A stretch of DNA of 64,000 nucleotides from Sclerodactyla briareus. Its lineage: Eukaryota; Echinodermata; Holothuroidea; Dendrochirotida; Sclerodactylidae. Made by a program: the position numbers and the translations under genes. Positions within the stretch are counted from its first letter, which is position 1; each line of letters begins with the position of its first letter. The stretch spans positions 186,001 to 250,000 of the forward strand of contig JAODTK010004143.1 in assembly GCA_026419785.1 (NCBI GenBank), in the 5' to 3' direction. Shown piece by piece: positions 36,515 through 47,974 of this stretch. The notes beneath the pieces were generated by a model that worked only from the letters and a program-made list of their open reading frames with translations, was not told where the DNA came from and searched no databases.

Positions 36515-39500
36515 GTAACGATCATCCAACATGCTGCGCGCCAAGCAATAGGGCAACCTCCCTAATTATTCAATCTCCAAACCGCCGTAATGGACTCAAA
36601 TAATAATAATTAGATAATTAATTGCGAGAGAGACTTTCATCGTCGTTTTCTCAATCGTATCAGGTGAAAATTAAGCCCTGTCGGCTGTGCTGTATTGAAG
36701 GGCCTTGTTACGGTAGATCCCACTGAAAATGGCACTATGAACCTGACAGCGGTTTCTTGACGCTGAAAAAGTTAATTTTTCCAAAACGACATTCTATTCA
36801 AAAGATAGAGCTGTGCTCGAACAGCCATCTCTTTCGAACGCCACAGTATTCGCTTTTTTATTCGCGAGTTTGAGTACAGACTGAATAATGGTTCTTGCGT
36901 AAGTTTTAATATTGGGATAATTATATTGTCGCTGTTATATCTATCGAATGTGCTCTCGTAATAACTCAGCAGGTGGTCGGTCAAATTAGTCTGCAGTTTC
37001 TCTGATTTCACAATTGGGCTATCGTACACTTTAGAACATGTCACCTGCGTCATGGCCTCGTATATCAGTAGCGGGACTATACTGATGAATGGGTATACGG
37101 GAGTAACATAATATAGCACGCACCTTTTCCGTAAGTCACAGGCAGTTTCTTCAAATGGCACCAAATATACCGGCTTTAATGTCTCCAGTCAATATGCTAA
37201 TAGCCTAAGGGGAAACAGACAATGTGAACATGCTGAACAGAAGGGGGTACGAGGAACCCCCTTCAGCGAAACGAAAGATATGTGTACAGTTTTGTCCGTA
37301 TTACATCTGTTAGGATCATCAAAAAACGGCGTTTCTACGAAGCCGAAGTCGAGAGAAAGCGCTGCCAGAAGACTACAACAGGCAAAGGACGAGGGGAAGT
37401 GACTTCACAGTCAACAAAAGTAAGACTGCGAATACTTAAAGGTTCGTTATCAGGCATTAGTCTAGGCGAAGTCGTATTTCCCAACCGGTGTTAATTATTC
37501 TGTTTTCCCTTTACCTGAAAACATTGAACACCAAATAGTTAGGTTGAAAGAACGCCATGGTAACAAATCACGGAACGTGAGGAACACGTACCCGTACGGC
37601 TTGGGTCGTAGCTTCTGTTACTATTAACAGTGACTAGTCTTGTTCAGGGAATCTGGGAAAACAAGTTGATCATCCGATTAATGCGACCTTAAGTGCTTGT
37701 TTTTTTCCCGGTGACCTCGTGTATAGGGCTCCTTATATCATTAAAGAGAGCAGTTATTTACGTGTATTACGATGCTCGTGGTGAAGCTTCGACCTGCAAA
37801 TGATGAAGAAGCAGGGGCGACGCGACGGAAGGGGGGGGGGTAAGAGAGGACAGCACCAAATGCCGGATGGTGCTCCGCATACGCAATGGAGTAAGACAAA
37901 TCATCCAGGGTCCGACGAAACAAATGGAAACTGGGCCATAGGTGCAGCTCGACGAATCCAGTAACATTGAACTCGTGGTAATAAAAACAGAAAAATAAGA
38001 ACAAACTGTTATGTGTGTCAAGCGGAGAGTTTTCCGAGTCGGCACAGCATGTGTGGAACAATAATGTGGACATTTAAAATTGATTGCCCTGTCAGCATTA
38101 TGATTTACAGTTGACTCAAGGATAATTCATCATTTGTCCTCTCGCTGAGCGAATGTGTTCACCACTTGCTGCGTCTAAACCAATATGGGTGCAGATATAA
38201 CAGTTACTCGATCTCAGCTGCTGAATTCATGAATTCCGTAGAACACGTCTCAGTGCTATTGCGGTAGTCGAGCTGTTGGACGAAGGGGCACAAAAAGCGT
38301 GAGATTCCTGATATCACGAAAAACGCCGAAGAAGTCATGGAATTTGAGGAATGAGAATCCAGGCCTGGAAAAAAATTGAAATCCAGAAGTGTTCAAAGGC
38401 AATATTTTTTCCCAAAAACGGCTCGTTCTGTAACCTCAAATGACGGTAATTAGGATTTCTTGTAAGGTGTATGCATGAAAGGTCTTCTTTGGTCCTGAAA
38501 AATCATAACTAAGCTAGGTCTGCTGGATAGCATCAAACACCTAAGAATATATTTGAATATGAATGCACATGATAGTAACGGCGCGTTGGTCATAATTTTC
38601 TAGGGTGCTGAGTCAGCGAAAGCAAGCCTTACGATATTTCTCATCGCACACGATACCGGATCTGGACAAAACGGATGCGCTGTCTAGCACGACTGTCTGA
38701 TTATCGGCAACCGGACGGCTGAGAAACCATCTGGTGAGTCATGGCAATAATCTGTCACAACATGGAAAAAGGGACGCGTAGCTCTAATTCTAATACCAAC
38801 ACCGGACATAACGAACACGATTCATGCAAAGCAATACTATAATTAGTCAATGAGGAAAAATACTTCCGAAAATAGTGGCAACACATTGTGGCTCGTCGTA
38901 TCTTCCCCCGATGACAGTTCTAGAGAAGATTCATCATTTCCCTTTTTTATTATTTTTTCCCCACAGGATAAAGATAAAACCCGTTTTCTTGTCGATTTGA
39001 ACATAGAAGCGAAGTCGACGGTTGCGCTTTAACCTGACCTAACCAAGAGGTCTCGTCGGGATAAAGGGCTATTCAAGTACAGAATAAAACCGGAGCTCCT
39101 GGACAGGTAGGCTCGCAATACAGCATGTAAACCAATACAACATTTGATCGAGCGCTGTGAATGTCATACATTCACCTCATAGTGTTTTTTTCCAGATAAT
39201 TTTTCTCAATTATGCAGGACATATTCTAACGCCACCGGAGAAAGTCTGTTGGGGATATGTAAGCTCCTAATACCATGACAGCAAATTTCAAATTTGTATT
39301 AATCAGTCTCGAAATGCCTGAAAACGATAGCTCAAACGTATACTCAATCCTAGAAACAGAGATTTATAGTTCCAGCGACCACAATGAAGTATGTTCCGGA
39401 TATAATTTAAATGCTTTTATAGTGTGGTCACTTTTGGAGTCACTAAGCGTATATATGTATGTAGTCAGGCAACGGGGGGAGGGGGGAATTCGAGACAGTA

Positions 39501-42500
39501 ACGAGCAACGTTTTTGTGTTAGGAAAAGACGTATGCATACTATATGCCCTCAGAAAGTTGAGGGAGCAGAGACTCGTTTGTGAAGGGCAGTCGGGGTGGG
39601 AGAGGTCCGCATTCCAAAGAATTGGGCTAACAGTATCTGCGTAACGAACAAGCACAATTATATCATAATTTATCTAGATATCGATGATTTCCGTGTTGAT
39701 GTCGACATCCTCGAACCACAAGGCATTACCAACTGTGAACCCTCTCTGCTTCGTCCGATGATGACGTGGTCCCTGTTGTTTGGTTCAACAAGCCTTCTTC
39801 TAGGGCCTTGTGCGACTTCGCCCTACGTGAAACCCAGTCAAGCATCTCTGCCGACGTAGGATCGTGGAGTGCTTGAAGTCGCTTACGATGTCCAGCACGA
39901 TTTGAACGGAGGGGAACTAAAGGTAAAGATGTGGGCATGTTCACCTCGAGGGTCAGAGGAAGGAGCCGGAAATTTGGGGGATTTCATAGCGGTCAATTAA
40001 GGAATGAAACAAATAATACAATTTCTGGCCGCGCGCCGAATTATACAGTATAGCGAACTCATAAAAGATACAGGCAATTTTTACATTTCCCTGGCCGCAG
40101 TTTGCTCAATTTCAACCGATGTTTGTTTGCAAAACCGCTCTGTCTCACGAGTTATCGACTCAATGAGGTCGAAGTGGCTTTGTTCAGGACCTGTTTGTAT
40201 CGCGAATGAGGTCAAGTGATGAGAGCAGGGTTGAAGGAAGAGTGAAAGTGATATGTTATGGAGGAGTGGGAGCTAATCGAAATGGTGATTACGAAGAGAC
40301 AAGGAAACCGAAGCGACGTTGTGTGAATCTCGTAGCCATATCAGGGTCGAAAATCGATAAAATGTTTTCGAGGAAAATTGTTTTCGTTAGTAGTGAATAT
40401 AGTGCCCACTTGCAATGAAAAAACGAATTCAAGAGGACTTCGAGTGTTACCGTTACCTGTCGAGAAGAGAGGAAATTCTACAAACGGCGAAGGCAGTATG
40501 CAATAGTTCGCGTTTAAAATGAGAGGTGGAAATTGAGAACAGTAAAAAAATCATGAAGAAATACAGCGACCTTGAAACATCCAAATTCGTAACGTGCAGG
40601 GTATATCATGTTCCTTCATGGATTTTATATAATAATTCTCGTAAGCTGGGATTCTAGGTACAAGACTCACGATTCATTTTTTTTAGTTCAGTGTTGCCTA
40701 ACTTCATAATAGCCCTTCTGTGACCTGACAAAATTAGTGTTTTCTGGCTCAAAATTTGTGGTTTGTTTTGAACACAAATCTGAAATTAGTCACGAGGTAC
40801 GTCGTTCAGAGCTCCCAGACGTTAGAGAAACCACAGTTATCCACACACGCGGAAGAATGTTGAGGAATGCGTGGGAAAAGCTCCACCAAAGTCTTTTTTA
40901 TATTGAATATCCGATTTGTCTCCTTTTGCAGATTGCCAATGGGTACTTTGTGCACTACATAATCACCAGAAGGGATACCACCTGCCCCAAAGAAAGTTGT
41001 ATTCGTCATTGATGTAAGGGGTCAATGTCTGGCCATAAATCAAAAAATGCGAGAAGTGAGTTAGTAAAGAAATCCTTGGCCAGCTCAGAGAGATGGACTT
41101 CTTCAAACATAATAAATTGATCCACAAGGGTGGAATACTGGAAGGAAACGGTGAGACCAGCCACTCGCAGGAACATAGAACGGGCACAAACGTTTGTTGC
41201 AGGTCTGCAATCGTGGGGGTAGTAAGACTAGTACCAATTCTTCACAACTTAGCCTTAGTGAAACACAATCGGCCCCACCTTGGTGCCGAACTTTTATCAG
41301 CGAGGCAAACAGCAGACGTGTAATCATAAGTGATACAGTGGGGGGGGGGAATGAGATTCTATTTATTTTCCCTGTGATTATTAATTATCCGCACGCATAC
41401 AATTGGAAAACACTACCCTTTGATAGTATTTGGATTCTTGTCTGGCGCGTTTCCAGCATGATCCAGGCGTTGTCATTTCCCGGCCATCAGTTTCTGTTCA
41501 CACCCGTACTACAGTAAGACCTCTGCTTGTTCACTGCTGTCGCCTAATTCTAGTATGTTTCCTCCTTTCTCCCAACGGACTCTCTAAAAAGAGTCACTAG
41601 AGTACACAGGGTGAATGTATGGGATATAACGATACGTCTCTTCTCAGTTAGATGTACTCTACCTGCGGGTCTGGAAAACCCTTGGAAGATCGTCATTTGG
41701 GAGTTCAGGAGAAACAAATGGATTCAAACGGGGTCTCAGTGGGAAACCAATAATGGTCTGGGAGAGGTCACAAGAGGTCTGTATATTGAACAGGTGATAC
41801 AGTGAACAATGCACACCAAATAATGAATAGAAAAAGAAAGAAGAAACAGAGGCACCAATCCTGTGTGACAGTCAATGCCCGGGAATTCCAGGGAGTCGGG
41901 GACAGAAAAAAGTTGGACATGTACAATAGCACTGTGAAATGAAGCTTCCGGCGCACACGAACTATGAATCAGTTGCTCTGCCCGCTGTATCCGTAACTTT
42001 CCCGATTGAGCGAACCCTCGACTCCACGGGCGGCATATAAGCAAAATTAGCCACTTGGCGCAACGGTTCCCCTCTCTAATGCGGACGTTCGAAGAACAAC
42101 CTCAGTGGAAATGGATCGCTGGTAAACTGCCAATTAGGTAACTGGATATGACTAAGCCCTGGTCTCCGTAAGTATGTAATTTCTCCAAATAAATAAATAA
42201 ATGGAATAAGCCACCTCTAGACCACTCATACTTTCCCTACAGGTACAAATATATACAACGCTCTAATCGCGTCCATCGCAGTTTTACCCGCCACAGATGA
42301 AGCCTTTCCAGCAATTTCTCTTCCTGACGGATGGGCAAGGGATCTTCTTCTGCGGACGCTTATCCATCAGCGGTAAAAGAAAACGCCGATGAAAGGATCG
42401 CCATCTTCACTATCGGCTTCGGTTCTAATGTTATGGACCTCTTCTACAAAAGCTGGCATCCGGAGAACCAGGGTCATACCGTCAAATAGCACTCGATTCA

Positions 42501-45500
42501 ACGCAGGGTTTGAGGTGGCAAAGTTCCTTCGAAGATTTCCGCCACCCCCCCCCGTCCTCTATTAGCAAACATCGAATCGAATTTGAAGATGACGCTGTGA
42601 ACACGTACTTCACTTGACTGGGCGATAAAGTCAGCCGTTACTTCGAAGGCAAAGAGGCTGGTCGTGGCAGGCAACTTCTCTGAGGGGTACAACGGAAAAG
42701 ATTGACTGCCGTAGTGACAGCGAAGGGACAGACAGTAAACTACGTAGGTACTAGGGGGTCGGAAAGAAGCCATGGTATGTCGAACCATTATATGTGGTGG
42801 GGCGTGGCTCAAATCCGATTTCGAAAAAAAAAAATGCTGAATTATCGCTGTATGTAATGTGTCAAAGAAAGTCAAATTGACATGGCATAAAACAATGTGC
42901 AGATGAAAATCACATGGTATACTATTACTGACGGTGAAATATTAATAATAGTATATATCAAAATATTACAAATATGTTTTTCGTTTTCATCATACGGTAC
43001 TTACTTATATTTTGTATATTGCTGTGCTCTGCTGGAGTACTGTGTTTTAACTGCTTATCTGAGTAATATGATAAAAAATGTCATTGGTTAGGATCGAGGA
43101 GGGTCCGAAACTATAACATTGTTGCGCTGATTATAGCAATCATCAACTGGCCAAATCCCAAATTCAGTAGTCTCACTCACTCACTCTGTCCTTCTTTCAG
43201 AGGGGCACAGTATTCCATTAAGCGATTCACTGTTTACATTGTTTCAGGTGCACTGCTCTGAAGAAAGAAGAACACGATTTTTTTAAATCTTTCGTTCTTG
43301 TGATATGAAAACTGAGATTGTAGCTGATGGGTTACAATTTGTGCCTTTCACGATATCCGTGGATGTCGCAACTGCTAACCCCTGCACTTATTTTGTCGCA
43401 AAGTAGGAAGTGAGAGGTTTTTCCAAAGACCACAGTGTATGACCTTGTCGCATATAGGGAACACATTGAATGTAACAGAGAAGCATATGTAAACATGTAG
43501 GAGTTCGTCTTCTCTGATCATCCCCATGCAGGGTGTTCATCGTTTGCTGTTCATACTGTATTCATTTATATATAGTTTTACCACTTACCTGAACCTGCAG
43601 CGTGGATTTTTTCGCGTTCACACGAATCTACAACAAGATATCTTATGTTTTCCTATATTTTGCCAATATATTGTGCCATTCAATCACTCATATCCTTCTT
43701 GATACAATCACGATTTTTTATGAGCGTTGCGTTCGGAAACTCATGACACCCCCATTCTTACCGTGTACCGTGTTCGCGTTACCGTGTAAATTATCTCAAA
43801 GATGGAATGGGAGATTATTTTGTCCAGAAAACAGAATATTCCAGCGTTAGTCTTTGCAGGCTTTGCGTGCACCAAATGCTAACTTACCTCTCTGTACTGT
43901 CCAAGGTTATTTGCCCATGGGGGTCTATCTGGACCTTCTGGTATTTGTATCCGAGACTGAGAGGGTTCCTGGTTGTCGCAACAGACACTTCTCCACCACC
44001 TTACTAAAACGATTGTTCACTTTCCGTTGACCCTAACATGATTGAAGACTTTGCCCAGCGCCTATGGGCCTACATGCAAATAAAGGATCTTCTCGCGCCG
44101 AGAAAAGATAACTTCAATCGCAAGAGGAGACGGGCGGCTTTGAAACACCGAGCTTTGGACCTGTCTTTGAGATACTCATTCGTGACTCCCCTCTCACTTC
44201 TTTACTGCGTAATAAAGCCTGACGACACAGAAGAGCCTCCCATCAGGGGAAGGAGAATGTCCGAGTGGTAGGTTTACAACACACTTTTAACGCGCACGCG
44301 CGGAAGCCAAGAAGGAGCCGCGTTAACGCTGCAGTCGTAGTTCGATCGACTTCTAGCATATATAAGAGACATAATTTTCATCCCTCTGGAAAATTCCGTC
44401 CAGATCCGGGGGTATTCAATTTTAAAATGTATTTTTAAAATCCTCGTTGTCAGAAATGCAGAAAAACTTGGTTGGCTTGGCGCTAGTTTTCGGTACATTT
44501 CCGAGATATTTGAATAACAATAGACTTTTTTCGATTGAGGTTGTAAATACTGTTGTGTGTGATTAGCTTTGTTAGGAGGCGGGGGTCGTTTCGCCAAAAT
44601 CGCTCCAGTTGTTAATAGTCAGCCCCAGGGTAACTCCCGGAACGGGGTGTTGGGGGTGGTCAATAACGTCATTACAGATAAACACGGAAGGCGATGGGAA
44701 CACATGTAATTATCGAGCTAATGTTAACAACTAGCATAACAGCACATTCGCAGCGTAATCATTACTGGGACGACTGTTTTTTGTATCTAATGGTCGGCAT
44801 ACAATGTTTAATTATAATTATCATTATTAACATAATAGTTCTCCCGAACAGAGAATCCTGCATAATTTTCCAAAACGAGGGGATTCTCCGGGCTTGCTTG
44901 AATTATTGAAATTTATGCCACGCCGGCCCTTGTTTGCTATTATTTCGCCCCTGCATGTTAGTTGTTATGCCCCATTTGCACTCGTATGTTGTGGAAAAAT
45001 GGATATCTTAATCGACAAAACTGAGATAATCCTGGGACTACTGGCAATTGCCTAATACTATAACCATACAGTCAAACGATTGTTTGGTTTAAATTCTGAT
45101 ACGGGTCTTAACAATGATGGAATATTATGGTACTTCCCTGAACCCGACCTCGTTTTTCTTCTGTCGGATTTTCCTCCCTCCCCTCTCCCCCAAACGCGTT
45201 ACTGCTAAAGATGTTAGGACCGTAACCCGTGCCCCTAGTTCAGAACAGTGCAGTATCCAAATCTGCTGGCAGACATGTCGGAGTCTCGTGAGAGGTTTCG
45301 ATTCTTCGTTCGGCGAACATTCCAATAAAAACCATACTCACGTATCAAACTTTCTTTAGTTCAAAACCACGCGGGGTACATTACTGCGACATTAACTTTA
45401 TGAGGCACGATCTGAATCCTTACATGACGCTGAATACGAACTCTACTTAGAGATAGCAAGTTGATCCTGTGTATCATATCTTATTGTGGTTCTGTTCGTG

Positions 45501-47710
45501 AACATCGTATGTACGGTGTGCACATATACACTATTTCATTCTGGCTGGAAACAGAAATCTCTCTGTTAGCACTGAACACTACTCATTTCATGCCGGTTCA
45601 CATCAGACTACGGAGATGCCCGCCGCACCGCCCTTTTTTGCAACCACCAGTGCCACCACCACGCCAGGACACCAGGCCAGTAGGACACCCGGTAATGCTG
45701 AAACTTTAGAAAGAACATGAATATCATTTTTAAATCAACATTGTTAATGTGGGGCCCTGAGAATAATGTTCAGATTAACACAGAACCTTCATGTAACCGC
45801 AGTGAAGGTTAATCATGTGGACTGCTATCCTGTTTTTGAGAACAAAAACACACAAAAAACGACAATAATGGGTGAGGCGTATTGAAGCCGTAATGGATGT
45901 TTTAAAAAAGACGACCACTCACTCCCCAACTGTAGGAACTTCTAGAATGCAATCGATTTCCTAATTCCACTCTTAAGCAGTGTTTAAATGACACATTTTT
46001 CCAACACAATTATGTCACGATTTTGCTCAGAAACATGTCTGCATATACCAACGTTTCGAATTATGCAATTTAACGTACTGTGGTCTAATTAGTTCGCCGC
46101 TACATGTTCAGAGAGATGACCTCAAAACTTCGGAGGGATTGTTCGATTGTTAATCAACATTCTTCAAGGGATGTAAATTTGGGTTTTTCCGTCCGATGCG
46201 GGAATCGGGCGTATCCGCCAAGTTCCAAGAGGTTACTTCCTAGAATTATTTCAGAATCGAAAGATATCGCAAATCTCGTCTTATATGTCTTTTTTTTGCA
46301 GGACCAACGGCAGCAGGGGTAGTGGTTCCTCTGGTGGAGGTGGAGGCGGAGGGGGAGGTGGAGGTCACAGTGGATCAGGTAAAGTTACGGTATATATATA
46401 CATTTTTCGTAATTAGGCAAGCCAGCCAAGCAATCCATATACACAGTTGTTTGTGGGTCCAGCTTCAGCACATGCTTCTTGCCTTCCTTTTATAATCCTA
46501 CGTTCGTGATGTAACTTGCATAGAATGTAACAAATTAGCATCTACCAAGTGTATTGGCCATGAGCCTAGAGTGTACATTCCTCTAATATAAACAAGAATC
46601 ATTGGCATATGAACCCACTTTGTTCAATAATCGTGAAACGACCATTCGTGATATCTCCCCCCTGCGACCTGACAGATCAACACTCTAATATAATTCCTAA
46701 TCACTCTCGCAATAACGTCCCGTGTACCCTGTTGTTATCGAAATATATTATCAAAAATAATTACAGCGTTACGGCGATCCCCACATTGTCTTCAAGACTC
46801 GTTCTGGTTCCAAGACTTGTTTGACATTCACGGATCGAACGGGCACTGTGGTCATCTGTTTGGCAGACCCGAATCTGAGTGAGTAGCTGACATGAACTTT
46901 AGCTTTTGATTGAGTTTCACGACTGATCCTACAAATTTTGTACTTTGGTGGGCTTTTTTTCTTGTTGGATGAACCTGGAATTTCCCATGCGAGTTGGGAG
47001 TGAGGTACATGTTATATATACATATATATGAAGATTCTTCGGGTGACAGACTGTACAACTATTAAGAAATACCAATCGTATTATATTAACACTGTCTGAT
47101 TTCAGAATACTCCGAATGGGTTGAAGTTTGTGGCCAATTTAGTATGTGTGAGAAAGACTACAGCATCATTTCTCTTCGCTTCCTAATTTGTAGGTATCAC
47201 GGTAATGTGTATGGTGGAGATTGAGACGAACCAGACCCAAGGAACATCCAGGCAGTCAAGCCGGACGTACTTCAGACGATGGCCTTGAGGAATTGAAGAT
47301 GACGGATAATAGCACATATGAAGGACTTACAATTAACGCGAAGATCCCCTGGATTGGAGTACATCGAGACGTCAAGTCGATGTGTCGATGACCCTCGTAA
47401 TGGCAAACACATCCACCATCTTCTGTGACACGGTGTAGTCATGACCCTTACTCGTCAGGTCACGCAGGTTGGCAAATGGGAAACATTGGCTTTCACTTTG
47501 GTCATGGTAGGAATTTCTCCCCTGCGGTCAATGGTAATTTTGGTGAGTTTTTTTCCCCCAAATACCACTTTGCAAAACATCACCTTGATGATTTTTTTGT
47601 TAACGATTGAACCAAAAACAGAGAAGATGATCAAAACAACGCGTAGGATATTGAAACTGTCGGCGTCCTCTTGTTGTTCTTTCCGGGGTTCATACGAGCG
47701 CCATTACTAA
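36342..47710 (+). CDS. Inter-alpha-trypsin-inhibitor heavy chain-like gene (split, 5' end not found)
   Basis: Exon-like blocks in the right order read as VIT domain, VWA domain with MIDAS-type start, the QRLWAY..SFVTPL region, a Pro/Gly-rich linker and a GDPH-containing C-terminal domain, the layout of ITIH proteins. In vertebrates these are secreted proteins that bind hyaluronan covalently and stabilise extracellular matrix; that role here is inference. Most blocks have AG acceptors and GT donors. Single-base frame changes occur in most larger exons, often beside homopolymers, while amino-acid motifs stay intact. This favours base error over long decay, but a recent unprocessed pseudogene cannot be excluded. 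The gene lies between the two copies of the large duplication and has no second copy in view. Confidence 0.88.
37314..37419 (+). CDS. ITIH-like exon: VIT domain, middle
   Basis: It lies between TCTGTTAG and AAAA|GTAAGA. In one frame it shows NG..FYEAEVERK, in the next AKDEGK, the usual D-G-x-x-Y-x-x-E-V-x-x-K ... A-x-x-x-G stretch of VIT domains. At least one indel separates the frames (near 37333 and near 37370). It continues into the next exon's T-x-x-F-x-V-x-V strand. Confidence 0.65.
38967..39106 (+). CDS. ITIH-like exon: end of VIT domain
   Basis: The acceptor TTTTTTCCCCACAG is strong and the donor is GGACAG|GTAGGC. It reads DKDKTRFLVDLNIEAKSTVA, then after a frame change KGLFKYRIKPE and, with one more base missing, L-P-G-Q. 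VIT domains have the same run: F-x-V-x-V-N-I-E-A, L-T-Y-x-E-x-L, G-x-F/Y-x-x-x-I-x-x-x-P-G-Q. Confidence 0.82.
39678..39855 (+). CDS. ITIH-like exon after the VIT domain
   Basis: It starts after TTATCTAG with IDDFRVDVDILEPQGIT, a very typical ITIH phrase (V-x-D-F-x-V-x-V-x-I-x-E-x-x-G-I). After a frame change near 39745-39755 it reads DDDVVPVV..NKPSSRALCDFAL and ends at GCCGAC|GTAGGA. The N-K/R-P-S-x-x-x-A pattern is expected before the VWA domain. Confidence 0.8.
40687..40796 (+). CDS. ITIH-like exon before the VWA domain (start uncertain)
   Basis: The end, CACGAG|GTACGT, is a strong donor. The last 18 codons read SGSKFVVCFEHKSEISHE, comparable to the ITIH G-x-F-V-V-x-Y-D-V-x-R stretch, and they join in phase with the next exon (IANGYFVHY). 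Upstream the frame has stops. The acceptor may therefore be 40737 (AAATTAG) instead of 40686 (CATTTTTTTTAG), or the sequence may carry indels. Confidence 0.5.
40932..41218 (+). CDS. ITIH-like exon: VWA domain, N-terminal half
   Basis: After CTCCTTTTGCAG it opens with IANGYFVHY. A one-base shift near 40960 is followed by SPEGIPPAPKKVVFVIDV, with the MIDAS aspartate codon at 41011. With one base missing at the G run, 41014-41030 reads V-S-G-S-M-S-G, completing a DxSxS site. Later pieces LREMDFFN, RVEYWKETVRPAT and AQTFVAGLQSWG match ITIH VWA domains. The exon ends in a G run before GTAGTA, and one missing G there would restore W-G-G to the next exon. I count four or five indels in 287 bases. 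Confidence 0.9.
42050..42212 (+). repeat. SINE in an intron of the ITIH-like gene
   Basis: ACTTGGCGCAACGGTTCCCC resembles an A box and GTTCGAAGAAC a B box (about 42087). The element ends in four AAAT units (about 42187-42203), only about 30 bases before the acceptor of the second VWA exon. Confidence 0.55.
42243..42472 (+). CDS. ITIH-like exon: VWA domain, C-terminal half
   Basis: After CTTTCCCTACAG it reads TNIYNALIASIAVLP. Following a frame shift near 42313 comes FLFLTDG (42315-42335), which holds the MIDAS T and D. Then ADERIAIFTIGFGSNV (about 42385-42438) and ENQG follow, the G-F-G-x-x-V hallmark of ITIH VWA domains. The spacer between FLTDG and ADER is poorly preserved. A donor is weak (CAGG|GTCATA). 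Confidence 0.9.
43601..43850 (+). CDS. Possible ITIH-like exon(s) after the VWA domain (weak)
   Basis: After CTGAACCTGCAG, RGFFRVHTNLQQDI resembles the G-x-x-R-R-I/V-x region that follows the VWA domain, and FYERCVRKLMTPP (about 43717) resembles F-Y-x-E-V-x-x-P-L. Neither match is strong and no donor is clear. The region between the VWA domain and the next sure exon must exist somewhere in 42473-43985, which is the main reason to list it. Confidence 0.25.
43985..44267 (+). CDS. ITIH-like exon: QRLWAY..SFVTPL region
   Basis: From 44038 an uninterrupted frame reads IEDFAQRLWAYMQIKDLL, then LSLRYSFVTPLSLL and KPDDTEE, ending TCCGAGTG|GTAGGT. The LWAYLTI..LL..A-L-x-L-x-Y-S-F-V-T-P-L-T signature is diagnostic for ITIH heavy chains downstream of the VWA domain. 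The upstream limit is uncertain: the acceptor may be CGCAACAG at 43984, and an in-frame TAA at 44005 then needs an error. Confidence 0.88.
45607..45691 (+). CDS. ITIH-like exon: Pro/Thr-rich linker (tentative)
   Basis: It lies between CGGTTCACATCAG and ACACCCG|GTAATG. One frame reads TTEMPAAPPFFATTSATTTP, another is Pro-rich (PVPPPRQDTRPVGHP). Both are open, and both suit the low-complexity linker that ITIH proteins carry here. Which is right cannot be decided, because upstream phase is disturbed by indels. Confidence 0.45.
46302..46378 (+). CDS. ITIH-like exon: glycine-rich linker
   Basis: A textbook acceptor (TTTTTTTTGCAG) and donor (CAG|GTAAAG) flank 77 bases. The preferred frame gives TNGSRGSGSS, eleven glycines and HSGS. 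The GGN codons vary at the third base, the pattern of a translated Gly run. The alternative open frame (alternating Val-Glu) would need second-base variation and is less likely. Confidence 0.65.
46767..46878 (+). CDS. ITIH-like exon: start of C-terminal domain (GDPH)
   Basis: It lies between AATTACAG and CTGA|GTGAGT and is fully open. It reads RYGDPHIVFKTRSGSKTCLT, then TGTVVICLADPNL. The GDPH motif followed by a Cys-containing strand marks the ITIH C-terminal domain. In many family members a D-P-H site just here is where the propeptide is cut and hyaluronan attached; whether that happens in this protein is inference. Confidence 0.82.
47106..47141 (+). CDS. ITIH-like exon, 36 bases (tentative)
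   Basis: A short block lies between CTGATTTCAG and TTTA|GTATGT. It reads NTPNGLKFVANL in one frame, comparable to the G-L-x-V-N-G-x-L strand of the C-terminal domain, and EYSEWVEVCGQF in another. The small size and disturbed phase keep confidence low. Confidence 0.4.
47194..47710 (+). CDS. ITIH-like last exon(s): end of C-terminal domain
   Basis: After CCTAATTTGTAG, fragments in shifting frames read SSRTYF, then VSMTLVMANTSTIFCDTV, then WQMGNIGFHFGHGRNFSP and VNGNFGEFFSPKY. This parallels the family's R-T-Y-F ... H-x-G-F-Y-x-x-x-x-x-x-S-x-x-x-G-L-x-G-Q-F-F. One frame stops at TGA 47608, another continues to SSCCSFRGSYERHY and TAA at 47708. The second looks like the usual S-C-W-F..Y-x-D-Y end. 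A donor-like GTGAGT at about 47540 could split it. Confidence 0.65.
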
Positions 47711-47974
47711 GGAAGGTAACAATAACAATTCGACATTCCGCATTCCGCTGAGGAGAATAAGGAATTCAAAAGATGTTCTCACTGCGACTGCACACCTAGG
47801 CCATAAGTATTTCTGACGAACGATGTTACATAGTCCAGCAGAGATCAAAACCCGATACCAAAGCCACAATCAAATTAATACTTATGGGGTCATGACAAAT
47901 CGTTGGAGACATCACATAGCTAGGCTCCCCAAAGTGTTTGTAAAGGTTAATAACACAATGCTATTGAAGACCCA
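47711..47974. other. Spacer between the gene and copy B
   Basis: No polyadenylation signal or element is convincing here. The left boundary of copy B cannot be placed exactly, because copy A is cut at position 1. Confidence 0.4.

Noticed and set aside
46302..46378. Alternating Val-Glu reading of the Gly-rich exon
   Set aside because: It is open and would fit the phase of the preceding tentative exon, but base variation falls at the third position of GGN codons, which favours the glycine frame.
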